From contig NC_080561.1 of NCBI RefSeq assembly GCF_030253575.1, positions 5,323,001 through 5,387,000 of the forward strand: DNA of 64,000 nucleotides. The letters are read 5' to 3'. This document shows positions 30,300 through 42,391 of this stretch, piece by piece. Made by a program: the position numbers and the translations under genes. The notes beneath the pieces are model-generated. The model was not told where the DNA came from. It saw only the letters and a list, made by a program, of their open reading frames with translations, and searched no databases. The stretch's first letter is position 1; the number at the start of each line of letters is the position of its first letter. Source of the DNA: Rhododendron vialii (Eukaryota; Streptophyta; Magnoliopsida; Ericales; Ericaceae).

Positions 30300-31595
30300 T
30301 TGCCTTTTTTGCTTTTTCTAAGTTTTTTTATATCAAGGCGTGTTGCCCAGAAACGTCGCTGGATTGGGTTGGCGGCGTTGGGCTGCTGGAGAGGACAAGC
30401 TTTTGCTCTCTCTCCTCTCTGCTAGTACTTTCAATATGCTGGAGTAATATTTTAGCATATCATATCACGCGGCTTTACGTAATTAACATTTTTTATTTTA
30501 TTTTTCTATTTAATTTTGATAATTGGATATCCGGACCAACTCACATGTGTCTTGATTAACGCTAACGACATGGAATAACCTCCAGTAGCCTCAAGATTTA
30601 CAAGATTGGGCTATCGTGGAAATGGAACCCACAGACGGAGCTAGCTTGGGGCGTATGGGGGCCACAACCCCCGCGTTGTTTCGTTTTTTTTTTTTTAAAT
30701 TAATATTTTTTTTTGTCAAGAACACTTAAATATTGTACTTTATGTTGGATGAGATTTAAATCCTCTAAAAATGTACTCATCTTGGGTCTCAAAACCCCAT
30801 CTCTCTCTCTGCGCTACGATCTCCCATAAGTTTTTTTTTCAATTATTAATCTCATTTCTCTTTTTAGCTCTCTCTACTTACTACTTAAAAAAGCTTCCTC
30901 AAAACCTCAACCATACAAACTATTAGATTTCCGAACCTTAAAATTTCAAAATCTTGTTGTTCATAGTTCGGCCCTTGCGTTTGTGAAATTCTGGTTCTGT
31001 AACTTTATTGAAAAACACTTATTGCTTTCTCATAATCACTCAGCTAAACCCCTTAGATTAAATTAACATTTCTATTACTGAGAGAGTCGGAATCTATTTT
31101 TTCGTTGCTAATTCGGCCTATTTAGCATTGCATCAAGTGTTTTAATATTTTTGCCGTCCTAAATTGTTTGTTTACTTTATACCTCTAAAAAATAAATCTA
31201 TGTATTTTAGTTTTTTTTATATATAATATAAATATTTTTTGATAAGTTTTAATTAATTTAATTAAACAATAAATTTTAAAACTATAAAAATATCATTATA
31301 AATTGTAAAATATAGATGAACTTGAAAGTGACAGATGAAGAAATTTGATAGACAAATTGAAACCGAAAGGAGTAAATAAGAGTTTTTTTTTATGTAATTA
31401 TTTTAACACGAAAAAAAAACTCTTCAAGTGATTTGAGATTAGATGCTAGGTTTCTAAGGACAAGTAAAATTTGACTAGGAAAATTTGTTTGACCGTTCGC
31501 AGTACTTTTCTTTGACTTTTCTCTTCTTTGACTTTTCTCTGTTCTTTGGGAGTATCAGATTTATGTAGTGCATCTTATTAGACCCGAAAATGCTA
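30300..31595. other. Upstream spacer of the CDPK gene
   Basis: AT-rich, T-tract-rich promoter-side sequence. No gene, tRNA or clear complete mobile element was recognised. Confidence 0.5.
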
Positions 31596-31879
31596 CTCCC
31601 TCCGTTCTTTTTTTAGAGTTCGGTATTTTATTTTGGGCTGTACCTTAATAAGTGTCTATTTTGTAAAGTTAGTGGGTAAAAGTTGGTGAATTTTCCATTT
31701 TGCCCCTAAAAGTATATTCTTTTTTGAAAATATATAGTGAGTAAAAATGTAATGATGATGTTTTCATAGAGGGTAAGGAGGGAAAGTAGAGATAAAAGTT
31801 GATGTAAAAGGTATAATGATTATGTGTTTTTAATAAGTTAAAATTACGAAGCATGACATTTAAAAATGGACGGAGGGAG
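31596..31879. mobile_element. Stowaway-like MITE
   Basis: 284 bp bounded by CTCCCTCCGTTC and GGACGGAGGGAG, with TA at both flanks (31594-31595 and 31880-31881). The interior is shared with 16737-17008 in inverted order. No coding capacity. Confidence 0.88.
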
Positions 31880-31920
31880 TATGATCATGACGGAGGCTTC
31901 ACCGATCATGCAGCTACAGT

Positions 31921-32400
31921 TAGGCCTGTCAATGAACCGGATCCGATCCGAATCCAACAGATCCGGATCCGATAAGACCCAATCCGATCCGGATCCGATA
32001 AGACTCAAATCCGATAGTGGTAATCCGGATCCGAATCTGAAAAATCCGGATCCGATCCGAAAATCCGAATCCGATCCGGAAACTTTTTTTACTTCAAAAA
32101 ATTTTAGCAAAAAAAAATATTTTCCGAAAAAAATAAAAAATAAAAATAAAAATACAACTTCTTAAACATTTTTTTTTTCAAAAAAAAAAATTACTATTTT
32201 TTAAAAAAAAATTTAAAAATTTTAAAAAATAAAGTTCGGATTCGGATTGATAACGGATTTAATCCGATCCGATCTGGATCCGATCCGATCCGTATTGAAT
32301 TACCGGATTCGGATTATCGGATTATCGGATTGACTTTATCGGATCCGGATCGGATTTTTCGGATCGGATCCGGATTAGATCCGGTCCATTGACAGGCCTA
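31921..32400. mobile_element. hAT-type non-autonomous element with GGATCCGATC-rich arms
   Basis: Termini TAGGCCTGTCAATG and CATTGACAGGCCTA are perfect inverted repeats. An exact 8-bp TSD, GCTACAGT, flanks the element (31913-31920 and 32401-32408), as expected for hAT transposases. Both arms are degenerate runs of 'ggatccgatccg' that pair with each other, with an AT-rich centre. 480 bp, non-coding. Confidence 0.92.
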
Positions 32401-32408
32401 GCTACAGT

Positions 32409-33315
32409 CATGCAGGGCTATTATGGGTCTCGTACAAGAAATTTAAGCCATTCAGTAATTTTGATAAAAAATGAAAGATTAAATCGAACACGTACATATA
32501 TCGGGTTAAGCTAATTTTTCATGCGACCACTCATATATATTTTTAATTATTAAACTATTTGAATTTTTTGTACGGAATCCGTAGTGGACCTCACATGACC
32601 GCCCGTGTAAGGTCGATAAAGCTCATGTCGGTGGCTGTAGAAGGGTTGTATTAGACTCTTCAAACACCATTTCTCAATACGAAATGATAATCTGTAATTT
32701 TACTAAAGACAAACATTTAAAGCATAAAATAAGAAAGTAGAAGGTGAAAGATAAAACGGGGTATCTTTAGAAAACGAAAATTTATTAACTTAATTAGGCC
32801 ACAATGCAAGTGGAGTGGAGTGAAGTTGGCATCCCTTATATACTCTCATGCATACGGGCAGGATCTGATACCCGTAACTCCCATCCCCCTCCCCCAAATC
32901 TTCTAGAATAATGCAGATTAAAATTAACGAATGGCAAAAGTAAAATAAAATTAGGCCATTGGTCGGTAAGTTTGAAGGGCCTGCTAATTTTAGAGAATTA
33001 TACATGTGGTTTAAATTAGTGTAGGTATCTAGACTACATATGGTTTATTTTCTGAAAAAATTAGGAGTCCAAATTTATCTCCCAAATGAGCAAAGCATTT
33101 CTAAATTACTACACCATTATTTGGATAGAAAATTGTAAAGTATGTCAATTAGTATGGTACCGTTTTCCGATCTTCAGATATCTAGGAGGAGTAAGTGCCA
33201 TGTTTTTTTCTTTGTATCCAAACTTTTTACTTTTACCTGTCCTTTTTTTTCCAATATGCCCACAATTCCAAAGTCCCTTTCCTTTTTCCTGAAGAAAGAA
33301 ATGGATATCTTACGG
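32409..33315. other. Spacer between two hAT elements
   Basis: AT-rich sequence with no recognisable gene or RNA. Confidence 0.5.
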
Positions 33316-33654
33316 TAAGGCTGCAAACGAATCGATCTTTTTCGCGAGCAGCTTAAAGCTCGGCTCGGTTTGATTTATTTAGTAAATAAACTGAGCTCGA
33401 GTTTTGGGTTCGTTACTAAATGAGCCGACCTCGACACTTAAAAGCTTGGCTCAGCTTGCCAAAGCTCGTTTGTATAGGCTCAGCTCATTTGAAAAGACTC
33501 GTTAAGTAAATTAGCTTAAGTGCTTGGCTGGTTTTTAGCTCAAGTTTTAGGCTTGATTCGTTTGCAAAATTAGCCAATCTCGGCTCGAGTTTTAGGCTCG
33601 TCTTTAACTGAGCTCAAATACAACAAAATTTAACTCAACTCATTTGCACCTCTA
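33316..33654. mobile_element. Older hAT-type MITE with GAGCTCGGCTC-like repeats
   Basis: Termini TAAGGCTGCAAACGA and (reverse complement of the right end) TAGAGGTGCAAATGA resemble those of 57336-57978. The interior is a degenerate 'agctcggctcg' run. The flanking 8-mers TCTTACGG and CCTTTTGG match at only 5 of 8 positions, so the copy is decayed. Confidence 0.7.
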
Positions 33655-34337
33655 CCTTTTGGAAGCATTTGCAGGGAGCCCTAGGTACCAATTCCATCTT
33701 CGCCCCATCTAACTTCAGTACCCCCCTATGGACCATTGTTTTTTCCCCCATAAACATGCGTTAATCATCTCAAACAAGAGCAAAAATAAAAAATAATAAT
33801 GGGGCTTTCATTAGCCGCAAGAAGGGTATCAATTAACTTTCTCAGAAATTGAACCTACAACTTGCCTTTCAAAAAAAAAAAACCTACAACTTCTTTGCAC
33901 CTAGTTACAGGCTTACAGCTACACAATTATCGAATCAAGCGCATCGATAGATAGATCGAATTTCTAATCACTGAACCATGCCCAAAATAATTCCCCCCCA
34001 ACGTATTTTACAAACAAATAGTTCTGCGTGCTAAGAATCATTTAACATGAATTTCCTCAGTTAAAGGAAAATATATGAAAAATGGTAGTATAAGTACCTT
34101 CCAATATATACAATTCCAGTCAACAGAATGATCAAACTAACCAACCACTCCAAAAGAATTCCTGTCAAACTTCAAACGACCTCAAAGTACACCAAACATC
34201 TTCCAAAACAAGAGGAACTAGAAATTTGGGGTAGAGGCAGAAGAAGAAAATAAAAGGGATGCAATGAAAATACCTAATCAAAAAAATTTACAACTGTTTG
34301 TTGTACAGTTGCTTCTACTGATACACAGGGAGATCAG

Positions 34338-34665
34338 TTACAGATTTTTGGGACTCTTCTCCAACTGGGAAGTTGCTACTTCAGGCTCCGGCCCAACTTC
34401 ATCGACATTTTTGGGACTCTTCTCCAATTGCGAAGTTGCTACTTCAGGCTCCGTCCAAACTTCATCGACCATCTTCAACCATCTTCCAAAAGTAACTATA
34501 CCTGCACAAGCAAATGTTTAGAACCTCAAGTAAAATGATGAGAGAATGAACAGAAAATTGATGTATACTATCGTGTGTCTGTGGTTAATTCAAGATGAAA
34601 GCCATTCGCTACCAAGTTTCCTTGCTTCAAAGCCACTATCACTTTCTCTTTGAAACCAGTACTTC
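34338..34665 (-). pseudogene. PDX2 (pyridoxal 5'-phosphate synthase glutaminase) 3'-end fragment, copy A
   Basis: Two exon remnants of the PDX2 C terminus on the minus strand. The penultimate exon, 34569-34665, reads KVIVALKQGNLVANGFHLEL then TTDTR. The last exon, 34338-34501, begins with a YSYFWKM-like stretch and runs into two copies of an EPEVATSQLEKSPKN tail. Functional PDX2 is the class-I glutaminase that supplies ammonia to PDX1 in vitamin B6 synthesis and has HPELTADTRWHSYF here. In this copy the Trp codon spanning the intron reads TA|G, a stop; HPE has become HLE; and an 8-bp AAGATGGT duplication shifts the last exon. No upstream exons are present. It is a dead fragment, near-duplicate of 62375-62694. 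Confidence 0.82.
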
Positions 34666-34813
34666 CTAAATCATAGCAACAGTTAATTATGCTGCGAAAA
34701 AAACATTCAACAGTGTCTTTTTTCCGTCATTGTTTTCGGGTAGTCCATTCTTGAATGTCAGCAACATGCATAATTTTCAAAGGACTGATCCATATCTCAT
34801 GCTTATCTGAGGG

Positions 34814-36336
34814 TTGGCAGTTCGCGAAAATGGGCTCTCTCGCCCACCTGTGCATTTCCTGGAGCGGGACCCATATATACCCAATATTTTCTTTTCCCCC
34901 AAAACCCTAAACATATCCCCCAAAACCCTAGTCTCCTATCCCCCTTAAAACCCTACTATTCCCATCTCGCGCAACCCCACACTCCTCCCACAGACCGTAA
35001 ATCCCCACAATGGTGTTGTCTGGATTTTTCCGCCGCAAGACCTTACTCCGTCTGCAAATCCCCTTTCATCTGGCCTTTGCCGCCACCGTACCCCCTTCCT
35101 CCGACCTTCTTTGCCGCCGAACACCCCTCCTTCGGCCTTCTCCGCCGCCTTACTCCACTTCTCCAGCCTTCTTCGCACCCTAACCCTTCGTCTTCCGTCT
35201 TCTTGGTCGCCAAACTCCCTCCTCAACCCTTGTTGGCCCTAGAAGCATTTTCTGCAGATTTTACTTGGCCAAACCAAAGAAGACCAAGAGGGAAAAAGTC
35301 AAAATCGGCTCTCGATCAACTTGTTTAGAACATGAACGAGAGGGCGATGACCATGCTTGAAAAGATCCATTCAGGAGTCATTCTCATCTACGCCAAGCAC
35401 AATAACTTTCTCACCATTCTCTGATTTTACAGAGATTTAGAGTATATTTTATAGAGTTTTTACAAATCTTTGCATTTATAAATTGGCGGCATGGTGGTCT
35501 CAAGATTTGGGACTGGTTTTGTAGTAAGCCGTTTCTGAGCACTAGTAACTACCCATATCTTGTGGCCATTTTGACCATATTTTGTGCCCATATGGAGAAT
35601 TGTCTGTGCAGTGCTCGGAAACGACTTACTACAAAACCAGTCCCAAATCCTGAGTGCACCACCATGCCTCCAATTTGGGCAACAAACATATGCAAAGATT
35701 TATAAAATATACTGTAAATCTCTGTAAAATTAGAGAATGGTGAGACATTTATTGTGCTTGGCATCGATGAGAATGACTCCTGAACGGATCTTTTCAAGCA
35801 TGGTCATTGTCCTCTAGCTCGTTCATGTCCTGAACGAGTTTATCGAGAGCTGATTTGGACTTTTTCCCTCTCGGCCTCTTAGTCTTATTTGGTTTGGCCG
35901 ACTAAAATTTGTAGAAAAGCTTATGGGGCCGACAAGCGTTTGGCGACGAGAAGGAGGAAGACAGAGGGTTAGGGCACGAAGAAGGCTGGAAGAGTGGAGT
36001 TACACAGCGGAGAAGACCGGAGGAGGGGCGTTCGGCAGCAAATAAGGTCGGAGGAAGGGGGTATGGTGAAGGCTGGAGGAAGGGAATTTGCCGCCGGAGG
36101 AAGGTCTTGTGGTGGAAAAATCAAGACAACACCATTGTCGGGATTTAGGGTTTCTGTGGGAGGAGTGAGGGGCTGCCCGAGATGGGAATAGTAGTGTTTT
36201 AAGTGGGGATAGGAGACTACGGTTTGAGGCGATACGTTTTGGGGGGAAAAGAAAACATTGGGCATAAGTGGGCATAATAGTCTAGGGTTTCAGGGGACAC
36301 GAATGGGCCAGAGAACCCATGTTCGCTAACTGCCAA
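34814..36336. repeat. 1.5-kb inverted repeat (arms about 730 bp, 66-bp spacer)
   Basis: The left arm 34814-35543 and right arm 35610-36336 are reverse complements of each other with moderate divergence. Outer ends are TTGGCAGTT.../...AACTGCCAA; inner ends are GTAGTAAGCCGTTTCTGAGC / GCTCGGAAACGACTTACTAC. The arms contain a gene-like fragment: a C-rich part from the ATG at 35010, a basic stretch KPNKTKRPRGKKSKSALDKL on the right-arm minus strand, and a 3'UTR-like tail. Neither arm keeps one open frame. The insert is absent from the paralogous block at 62918, so it arrived after or during that duplication. No clear TSD. Confidence 0.9.
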
Positions 36337-37196
36337 CTTTTGCCATGGGGATGGCTTTGAGGCTTGGATGGCTTTGAGTCCTTGAGGGCTTTCAAGTTAA
36401 CCCTTGATGAGCTTTCAAGGCATTAAGAGAACGGCGCCCCTATAAAAAAAGACGATTACAAAAAGGCCCTATACCGTACCATTATTATGAGAATGATCAA
36501 AACCAATCTAAGAATCAAGACAACATCCAAAACCAGAGATCCATGTGGAGGCTACCCGTGTGATAATTTCAGTCGGTGCTCTCAATTATTTATGCATCCG
36601 TGTGAAAACTTAAGTTGATGAATGTATTTGCTATTCTATTATTCCCTTATGTTTTACTAACATTTTATTCTTTTCTCTGTACCAAAAATTTTTTTTTTTT
36701 GTCTATTTATAATATCCATTGCGAAAAGAGTTTAGTATAAGCATAGTATGACATTGATATTGGTTTATTAACATAATTTTATTTATCACGTTCTTACGTT
36801 CACTTCAATAGCATACTCGTCGCGTGTGCCTCCACTGCTAGTAGTAACATAAGGTCTTGTTGTTTAGGAAGGAAAAAGTGTATAGGGTGTCATCTTTCAC
36901 CCTAACACACACACACATATTTATATTACTTAGAGAGAGAGAGAGAGAGAGTTACATGTATATTAGATAGGCGATGTGGGCCAAACCCACTTATTCTACT
37001 AACACTTCTAATAGGTCTCATTCTGAAAACTACTTTTATACTATGTACACCAATGAAAGAAAATATATCATTCTATAGGATCGTCAATGAAACATTAGGA
37101 ATCTAGAAAAAAATTTAAAAATAACCAATTTGTTGAGTGTTAGTAAAAGATCGAGAATGTAATTTGAATTTTTTCGTTTGTGGTATCCTAATGTCA
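36337..37196. other. Spacer with short GA tract
   Basis: AT-rich, with a short (GA)n near 36930-36950. No gene seen. Confidence 0.5.
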
Positions 37197-37670
37197 CTAT
37201 GTAGCACGGGCACGGACACGGACACGGGACACGGACACGATACCGACACCCCGACACGTAAATTTTCAGAAAATAGGGGAGACGACACGTTTGGGGACAC
37301 GTCTATATATATATATATATCAAGAATAAAAAAAATTCAAATAAGATAAAAGTTAATAATATTATATCCATATAGCCTTGTTTTCACTTTTGCAGTACAT
37401 AGTTTTCCAAGTCATTACATCTATTATCTATACCTTGCAACAAAAAGAGTCCCAAAAGTGTCCGAAAGTGTCCGCCAAAAGTGTCTGGAAAGTGTCCCCG
37501 AAGTGTCCGAATGTGTCTATCAAGTGTCTGGAAAGTGTCATACTCTAAATATTGCCCAAAATAACAGGACACTTTTAGAGAAGTGTCCGACACGTGTCGG
37601 CCGCGTGTCCGGTGCGTGTCGGTGTCCGACATTGGTACGTCACCCCCGGTGGAGTGTCGGTGCTACATAG
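37197..37670. mobile_element. Non-autonomous element with GACACG-rich arms
   Basis: Ends CTATGTAGCAC and GTGCTACATAG are perfect inverted repeats. The arms are degenerate runs of 'acacggacacg' and 'gtgtccgaagtgtcc' that can pair. This resembles a common plant MITE-like family, but flanking TSDs are not clear, so the superfamily is unresolved. Confidence 0.75.
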
Positions 37671-38322
37671 AATTTGTGAGGAAGGTTAATTGCCAATCAA
37701 TTAGCACATAACTACTTGGAATCCTGCATCAACAAAGGGGCATTTTCCGTGTTTGGTTCCCTAACTTAATCCCACCTAGAGGTGAAATAAATAATCACAA
37801 ACAAGGCGAGGCACGGCTTATGCTTGACTTTTACCCAAAATCCAGGAACATTCCTGGATGCACTTATGGATACATAACTAGCTAGAAAACTTAAATGAAA
37901 GCTGGGCACCGATCGTCAGGTGTGGAGGTTTGGGATGGATGGTGTCGTTTAGGGAGGTGAGTGAGGAGGGTAACGCGCCTGTAGAGCCAGCCATCACCAA
38001 CTCTTTGCTCTCTCTTTCTGCGTGTCTCAGCCAAAAATCTGATATAGGCTTTGTTTAAAGGAAGAGAAGAGGAAATGTTTGAGAGGAAAAATACTTAGAA
38101 GAAAGTGTGTTTCTTTCTCTTGTTTGGTTCGAAGAAAGGAAATGGGGAGGCAGTAAGAGAGAAAGGGGCTTTCTCTTTTCCAGAGGGAAAATGAAAGGAC
38201 AACTCCTCTCTTCCGGAACATTCTTCCTCCTCTTCTTTGTTCAATATTCACTTGCTTCGTTCCACTTTTGGTTCCTCTCCGTTTTCTTCCCTCCTTTTCT
38301 CCTTCTAGACTTTTAAACTTCA

Positions 38323-38671
38323 CCCCGTCCCATTAAACACTTTTAGAAGAAGTATACGTTTTGTTCTTATTAAAAAAAAAATCGCGTTTGTTATTTTGCA
38401 CTAAATTTTTGTGAATTATTTGATTCATCTTGAAGAGACGAATCGAAAAAATAAAAAAGAATTACTTTTACCTAAATATTTTGAGAAATAATCGCTTTTA
38501 AGCAAAAAAGTCAACTCTTTCTTTTTTTTTTTTTACTTAAAAGTGGTTATATCTCAAAATATTTGGGTAAAAGTAAAAGTTGACCACAAAACTTACAAAC
38601 GCGGAAAAAAATTGAATAAGAACAAAACGTGCACTTTTTTTAAAAGTTCTAAAAATGTTAGTGGAACGGGG
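38323..38671. mobile_element. Fold-back MITE
   Basis: CCCCGTCCCATTAAACACTT at the left pairs with a right end whose reverse complement is CCCCGTTCCACTAACATTTT. The arms continue pairing for over 100 bp (for example 'acgttttgttcttatt' and 'cctaaatattttgag'). Non-coding. Confidence 0.75.
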
Positions 38672-38686
38672 CTCGTTTCCCTCCTA

Positions 38687-39492
38687 ACCCATGAACCAAA
38701 CAAATGCATAGGCCTTGGCATATATACTAGTAGTAGTAGTAAAAGGAGAGTTGAATTTTGTTCACCCTCCACTTCAGATGATGAATATTACTCTTCTTAT
38801 TATTGGTTGAAATGATGAGGATCCCACCACAAAGTGATGTTATGCTTACCAAAAAAATGTATTGCAGGGGTGAGACCTACATCATTTTAAGAAGCGTAAA
38901 CAAAATTGCACTCGAAAAAAGACCATGGTTGGGTTATACATTGGGCCAAAAGACTTTTGGGTTGGTTGGGCCTCGAACTGGGCTACAACATAGTTAGGAA
39001 GTTGGTTGGGCTATACCAAAGAATTAAAATGGGCTATTTGAATCGAATTGATTAAGTGAGGTTACGGTTGAGTTGAATTTCAACTGAGGCGGGTGCGTCT
39101 GGTAATAGTAATACTACGCGACCAAACCCAACACTAAGATAATGAAATCCACAAAAATTTAGGTTTGGACCATAAATTCTTTACTTGGCTAAATCTAATT
39201 TTTTTTAATAAAGCCGAAAGATTTGGCTTTTTAGTCGGATTTTTTTCTTTATTCAAAAAAAATTGTGTTTGGATCATAATTTTTTTACTTTTCTAATTCT
39301 TCTCGTCGAGTCAAACCAATAATTCACAAAAAAATTGAAGCGAAACTAACAAATGCAAAAAAGATTTGAATAAAGACAAAAAAAAGGCAGCTAATTGACT
39401 TATTTAGCCAAAAGGCCCTTGTTTTTAAAAAGTGACAACCGTGTAATTTTGTAAGAGTTACTCAAAACATGTTATATAATGGGGTATCAAGG
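38687..39492. repeat. Duplicated spacer block (paralogue of 63226-63844)
   Basis: Long co-linear similarity with the right end of the window, for example 'aaatgggctatttgaatcg' and 'ggtaatagtaatactacgcg' in both. The left copy has about 100 extra bp near 39195-39300. No gene inside. Confidence 0.88.
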
Positions 39493-41036
39493 AACTTTCT
39501 AGAAACCGTTAACCCCAAAGAATGACCAAGTGGTTCTGATTTGGAACTTAGATATTTGCTTCGTTTTAAGAACTTCGACCCTTCTTACCTACTTTGACAG
39601 TGTAAGTTGCCTTCCAAAGCATTTTCGGCTTTGAAAATTCTTTTTACATTTTCATTCTAGGTTTTGATACCAATCTAAATAGTAAAAACTTAAAAGAATA
39701 TGGGCGCGTTGGATTAAAAAGCAGGGAGTGACTTTTTCTTTTGTAAATTTGCGTTAAACCTTTTGTGACTTAATGATTCGTTTCGACGAGAGGAACCCAA
39801 AAAGTTTAAAATTTTAATCGGAACCCATAATTTTTTTGAAAAAGACAAAAAACAAGTCAAAAGGCTATATTTTTAGATCCTGCGAGTTTAAGTTCTGTTT
39901 GGAGGGGTTTCCGCTACCGCCCATTGTAGACCCTACGAAACGTTCACTGTAGTAATCTAATCTGTTCATCTTATAGGGCCCGCAAAATAACATATATGTC
40001 CACCGAAAAAATTAGCTTGACCAGATTGAATTGGGCCATAGTCCACATTGGACGTGAACTAAACCCGACAGACGTAACTGTCACTGTTCTTACGAAAATC
40101 TAGTCAAGCAACCCAGATTAGTTATAAAATAAATAGCTTCTTCAGTTGACTAAGATTTATAAATTTTTTATGATTTTAAAAATATTATTTAATAAAATTA
40201 ATTGAGATCTATCAAACAAAATTCATATTAAATATTTTTAACATTATAAATTGAAAAATAAAAATAATTTTTTGAAATATCCGAAATTATAACAGGGACT
40301 ATTATTTAGGAACGGAGAGAGTATTTATAGCTTGTGTGCGAAAACCGAGTTTCCTAATAATATACTCCGTAGCCTGTGTGGGAAAACCATATTGCTTTGA
40401 ATAGCTCCCCCCACCCAGTCCAGGAATAATGGCAAGGATCTAGGATGATACAGGGTCGGGTTTGATGTTCTGGAGCTCCGAACGCTGTCAAGCTTTCATA
40501 TATCTCTTAATCTACCGTCAGCCCGGATCTGGGGACTATGTTGTGTAGCTCCGTGCTGCGCAGCCTTGACGGCATTGGTCCAACGATCAGAAACGTTCAC
40601 CACGTAGAGCTCGTCAAGTTTTACATGTGTATGAAAAATCAACTTAATTAAATATCATTAAGTGTCTCATCGAAATATATATAACTTGAAAAAAGTGTGG
40701 CACAGCGAAAAAAGTGACGCTAGACTGCGAGACCGGCAAACATCTCAGTATTAGGACGCAACAACTTGGGATTCGTGACGCGAGAATGGCGAACATCCTA
40801 ACCGTTCTCGTAGAGCTTGAATTATCTCAGCTCCAGAACTCTTTATAATAAATTAAAGAGCTTGCTTAGTGCTTATTAATTTACTAAGAAGTTGGACCCA
40901 TATGCCACTGTGCACTGTCTGTGTTTTTAGATTTCGGTCTCATATGTAGGAATTGGTTTTATGAGCTTTAATGGCATGACTATTAATTTTGTTTACTTAT
41001 ACTTTAATGGCATGAGCTTTAATGGCATGACTATTA
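39493..41036. other. Spacer, no gene seen
   Basis: AT-rich. A 3'-type MITE end (aacggagagag then TA) occurs near 40312. A repeated 'tttaatggcatgactatta' unit immediately precedes the fold-back element at 41037. Confidence 0.5.
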
Positions 41037-41472
41037 GGGTTCTGTTAGATATTGCCCAGTGGGCATTGCCTCGATACGGGATAATTCTCCCAACTATCCC
41101 GAAAAGTACCATCTACCGGTCTTTTACTTTTTTTTTATTCTCTTTTTCTGTGAACCTATGGGACACTAGCTGTCATATTTCTAGAAATGCCAATTTTAAC
41201 CCGCGCGGGCGGAAAAATATCCCAACCTATTTTCTTGTTATTTGCCTTAATTAAATAACGAAAAAATAACAAGAAAATAGGTTGGGATATTTTTCGGCCC
41301 ACGCGGGTTAAAATTGGCATTTCTAGAAATATGACAGCTAGTGTCCCATAGGTTCACAGAAAAAGAGCATAAAAAAAAAAAGTAAAAGACCGGTAGATGG
41401 TACTTTTCGGGACAGTTGGGAGAATTATCCCATATCGAGGCAATGCCCATTGTGCAATATCTAGCAAAACCC
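41037..41472. mobile_element. Tourist/PIF-Harbinger-like fold-back with about 200-bp near-perfect arms
   Basis: The left arm starts GGGTTCTGTTAGATATTGCC; the right arm, reverse-complemented, starts GGGTTTTGCTAGATATTGC. Only a handful of mismatches occur along arms that meet at a loop around 41245-41262. The left flank is TTA and the right flank TTT, compatible with a decayed 3-bp PIF target. The transcript would form a long near-perfect hairpin. Confidence 0.85.
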
Positions 41473-41720
41473 TTTTAGGGTTTACATTTTCAAACTCAAA
41501 TATAATGAAAATAAAAAAATAAATTTGCGTAAATACATAATTTTTAAACTTAAAATTGCATTCTTAAAAAATAAGTATTTAATCTTGAATCTGGAACGGG
41601 TCGGGTCCCTTTCAGTATCGTATCTGCGTTGGGGCCCGCCGTCTCTAACATCACATGTAGGGATACTACGTGTATCATCAGAAACTTTCTCTCTGTATTC
41701 TAATACGAGAGGTGATATTC

Positions 41721-42043
41721 ACACAGATAAAGGGTGAACAGATCGTGCACAGATCTTAATTGGGGTTCATTACGGGTTCCACATGAATGATCCGAACCGT
41801 TAATTAAATTTGAAACATTTTTCCAAGGCCTCTAGCAAAAAATCAGCTCAATCCAATACCTAGAAGTACTTGATTTAATCATCTAACTTTTCATTCAACT
41901 TTGAACTTGAATGAAAACTTATATGATTAAATCGAGTACTTCTAGGTATCGGATTGAATCGATTTTTTGCAAAGACCCTTGGAGGATCCATAGTGGACCC
42001 CACATCAAAATCTGTGCACGATCTGTGCACCCTTTGTCTGTGT
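41721..42043. mobile_element. Fold-back MITE with GTGCACAGAT termini
   Basis: Left end ACACAGATAAAGGGTGAACA; right end reverse complement ACACAGACAAAGGGTGCACA. Arms pair through 'agatcgtgcacagat' and 'cctagaagtact'. Flanks show no clear TSD. Confidence 0.75.
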
Positions 42044-42391
42044 TGACCGACTTATGCTTCTATTCTAATATAGACATTAGGGTTCATTTAGATGCGGGAT
42101 AAGGATTGAGGGTACTATTTATAAATACGGGATAAAATAGTAGGGGGTATTGATTAATAAATGATGACCCATATTGGTGTGATGTTTATGAAGGGGAGAT
42201 TAAATAATAGTTGGTTTGGATGAAGTATTAAAAATGAGGAGATAAAATAATATTTGGTTTGAATAAGGGATAAAATGGGGGATAATGTTGTTTTGTAGTT
42301 GAAATGGAGGAGGAGGGGATATTATTTTGGCCTTATACAGGAGTATTAATTAATAACACCCACCTCTATTGTGTGTGTGTATATAAGTATT

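Noticed and set aside
31844..32165. Frames coding Asp/Ser/Gly-rich peptides
   Set aside because: Direct consequence of the ggatccgatcc runs in the hAT element on both strands.
34945..36275. Several Pro/Arg/Ser-rich frames in the inverted repeat
   Set aside because: Each arm shows different broken frames; no single frame is shared by both arms over its full length, so I treat it as a captured gene fragment.
42071..42361. A second Tourist-like MITE starting GGGTTCATTTAGATGCGGGA after TTA
   Set aside because: The proposed right end shares only GGGT with the left, so the boundaries are not supported.
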